This document shows positions 4,119 to 5,237 of a DNA stretch of 5,237 bases, one piece after another (position 1 is the stretch's first letter; each line of letters starts with the position of its first letter). The stretch is from Bacillota bacterium (GTDB lineage: Bacteria; Armatimonadota; Hebobacteria; Hebobacterales; Hebobacteraceae), in assembly GCA_030597345.1 (NCBI GenBank), contig JAUVSA010000160.1, positions 1 to 5,237 of the forward strand, given 5' to 3'. Below the pieces are notes generated by a model that saw only the letters and a program-made list of their open reading frames with translations, had not been told where the DNA came from and made no database searches. A program made the translations under genes and the position numbers.

Positions 4119-5237
4119 CTAGTCGTCCAGCCGGAAGCCCCTCGGCGGGACACTTTCCTCCTGGAACTCTCCGGTTGGCTCGGGCTCTCTCTGTTGCCGC
4201 AGCCGGTCTCTCCTGAACTCCAGCCGGTTGAAGCGCAGCGGCCGAACGAGACGGCCCTTGAACAGCTCCATGTGGACGACGCTTTCCTCGCAGACTATCG
4301 CTGAGCCGATGATTCCTCCGCCGCGAAGCTCCCAGAGTGTCCCCGCGCCTGGGGTCGGCTTCCGGGTCTTCTCGGCGCGAGTTATGCCGCCCAGCCACGT
4401 CTTGATCCGGACAGCGTCCGGTGCACGCCCGCGGGCGGGCCGGTCCAGCGCGTCGATCACATAGGACTCCAGCAGCTTTGGCCACAACGCTCGGAACAAG
4501 GCCCGCGAGCCGAACAGATCGCCGGCGATGATGTCGCTTCCGACGCACGCTACCACGCCTCGCGCCTTCCCGTGGTGGATTGCGAAGTCCGTGAGGGCGC
4601 GAGTGTAGGGACGGATCTTGTCCTGCACCTCCCCACTTTCCCGAATGGAGCGAACCGACCCCGTCTCGCTGGGAGCATTCAGGCGGCTCTGCTCCGCGGC
4701 CACCCTCCCCCACACCGCGCCTTGGTCGGCGCGCTGACGCGCCTTTCGCACCTCGGCGCTGACGATAGCACCCGCGCTGCTGAAGGCCCCCGTCTTTGTG
4801 ACCCAGCGGCCCTGCTCCACGCAGTACACCGGAATGACGAGGTCGGCCCTCGGAGGGACTACGAGGTCGTCGCCGACAATCCGATCTTGCTTTGCGCCGA
4901 GCAGCATCTCCCCACCCATGATAAACACGGGCTCTTTCGCGCAGCTGCGGAGCCGCACCCGGTTCACCTCGGCGGGTCTCAGCTCGGAGATCTCGAGGAG
5001 GCACTGCTCCAGCGCTTCGTCCAGCGTTAGCTCGACGTCGGGGACGATCACGTCATCCGCGAAGATCGGAAAGAGCGTCAGGCTCTGATATCGCTGTGGC
5101 GGCCCTACCTGTAGCTGCGATGCGTAGGCGTCGATGGCGTCCCAGGACGAGGGCGGCCGCACGGTGTCCTGCTCGGTCTGCGCGGGGAGCGCGCTCAGCG
5201 AGGCGGCCAGCAATACGATCCCTGCGATCCATCCAAG
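4119..5237 (-). CDS. Exported ARPP-1 (DUF6569) family protein, N-terminus cut by the window edge
   Basis: The frame is open at the right edge and ends at the TAG at 4119-4121, giving 372 visible residues. The visible start LGWIAGIVLLAASLSALPA is a hydrophobic signal-peptide core followed by a small-residue site before QTEQD, so the protein is probably exported; the basic n-region and start codon lie just outside. A TTG at 5213 would cut the signal in half and is rejected. The mature part matches the ARPP-1 family: YQSLTLFPIF near the start, LDEALEQ, then GGEMLLGAKQDRIV and IPVYCVEQGRW (about residues 108-145), later VWGRVAAEQSRLNAPSETG and LFRALWPKLLESYVIDAL. ARPP-1 was named for association with ADP-ribosylglycohydrolases and rhodanese-phosphatase superfamily proteins; its biochemical activity is not established, and neither partner is in the window. 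It has its own hairpin terminator and is separated from the feo promoter by about 260 bp, so I do not place it in the iron operon. Confidence 0.82.
   Translation of the reverse strand, partial: LGWIAGIVLLAASLSALPAQTEQDTVRPPSSWDAIDAYASQLQVGPPQRYQSLTLFPIFADDVIVPDVELTLDEALEQCLLEISELRPAEVNRVRLRSCAKEPVFIMGGEMLLGAKQDRIVGDDLVVPPRADLVIPVYCVEQGRWVTKTGAFSSAGAIVSAEVRKARQRADQGAVWGRVAAEQSRLNAPSETGSVRSIRESGEVQDKIRPYTRALTDFAIHHGKARGVVACVGSDIIAGDLFGSRALFRALWPKLLESYVIDALDRPARGRAPDAVRIKTWLGGITRAEKTRKPTPGAGTLWELRGGGIIGSAIVCEESVVHMELFKGRLVRPLRFNRLEFRRDRLRQQREPEPTGEFQEESVPPRGFRLDD

Noticed and set aside
4009..5004. Long minus-strand alternative frame overlapping the ARPP-1 gene.
   Set aside because: Arg/Gly/Pro-rich translation typical of a GC-rich shadow frame, while the overlapping frame carries the conserved family motifs.

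Overview
The window holds a compact iron-uptake locus on the minus strand, with an unrelated partial gene at each edge. The DNA is GC-rich, and start codons include GTG preceded by good Shine-Dalgarno sequences, so it is bacterial. The proteins do not allow a safe phylum call. The FeoB variant and the DtxR-FeoA fusions fit an environmental, possibly anaerobic, GC-rich lineage; that is inference only.

Layout from left to right. Bases 1-317 (+) are the 3' end of a gene entering from the left. Its product ends in a very acidic, low-complexity tail made of an Ala-Glu repeat and then a 24-bp tandem repeat encoding DEPRDEPS-like units. It converges, with an 18-bp gap, on the end of a three-gene minus-strand operon. 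In transcription order the operon is: (i) 3782-3117, a DtxR-type metal-dependent repressor with a C-terminal FeoA (SH3-like) domain; (ii) 3115-1079, feoB, the G-protein-coupled ferrous iron permease, of a non-canonical subtype; (iii) 1079-336, a second DtxR-like protein fused to FeoA, with a degenerate DNA-binding half. The genes are packed (1-nt gap, then a TAATG stop/start overlap), so translational coupling is likely.

The operon has a near-consensus promoter (TTGACG, 16 nt, TATAAT with an extended -10 TG). A perfect 6-2-6 inverted repeat, TTAGGT-CC-ACCTAA, lies directly on the predicted transcription start. Its half-site is that of DtxR/IdeR boxes. The simplest model is that the first gene product senses Fe(II) (or Mn(II)), represses its own operon when metal is plentiful, and releases it when iron is scarce so that FeoB is made. 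There is no free-standing FeoA: the two FeoA domains are carried by the two DtxR-like proteins on either side of feoB.

To the right, 4118-3862 is non-coding and holds a stable GC-rich hairpin that probably ends the upstream gene. Bases 5237-4119 (-) encode almost all of an exported ARPP-1 (DUF6569) family protein whose start codon lies outside the window. I see no RNA genes, insertion sequences, CRISPR array or phage elements. The most interesting points are the double DtxR-FeoA architecture around an atypical FeoB, the apparent loss of DNA-binding features in the second DtxR-like protein, and the clear promoter/operator pair.
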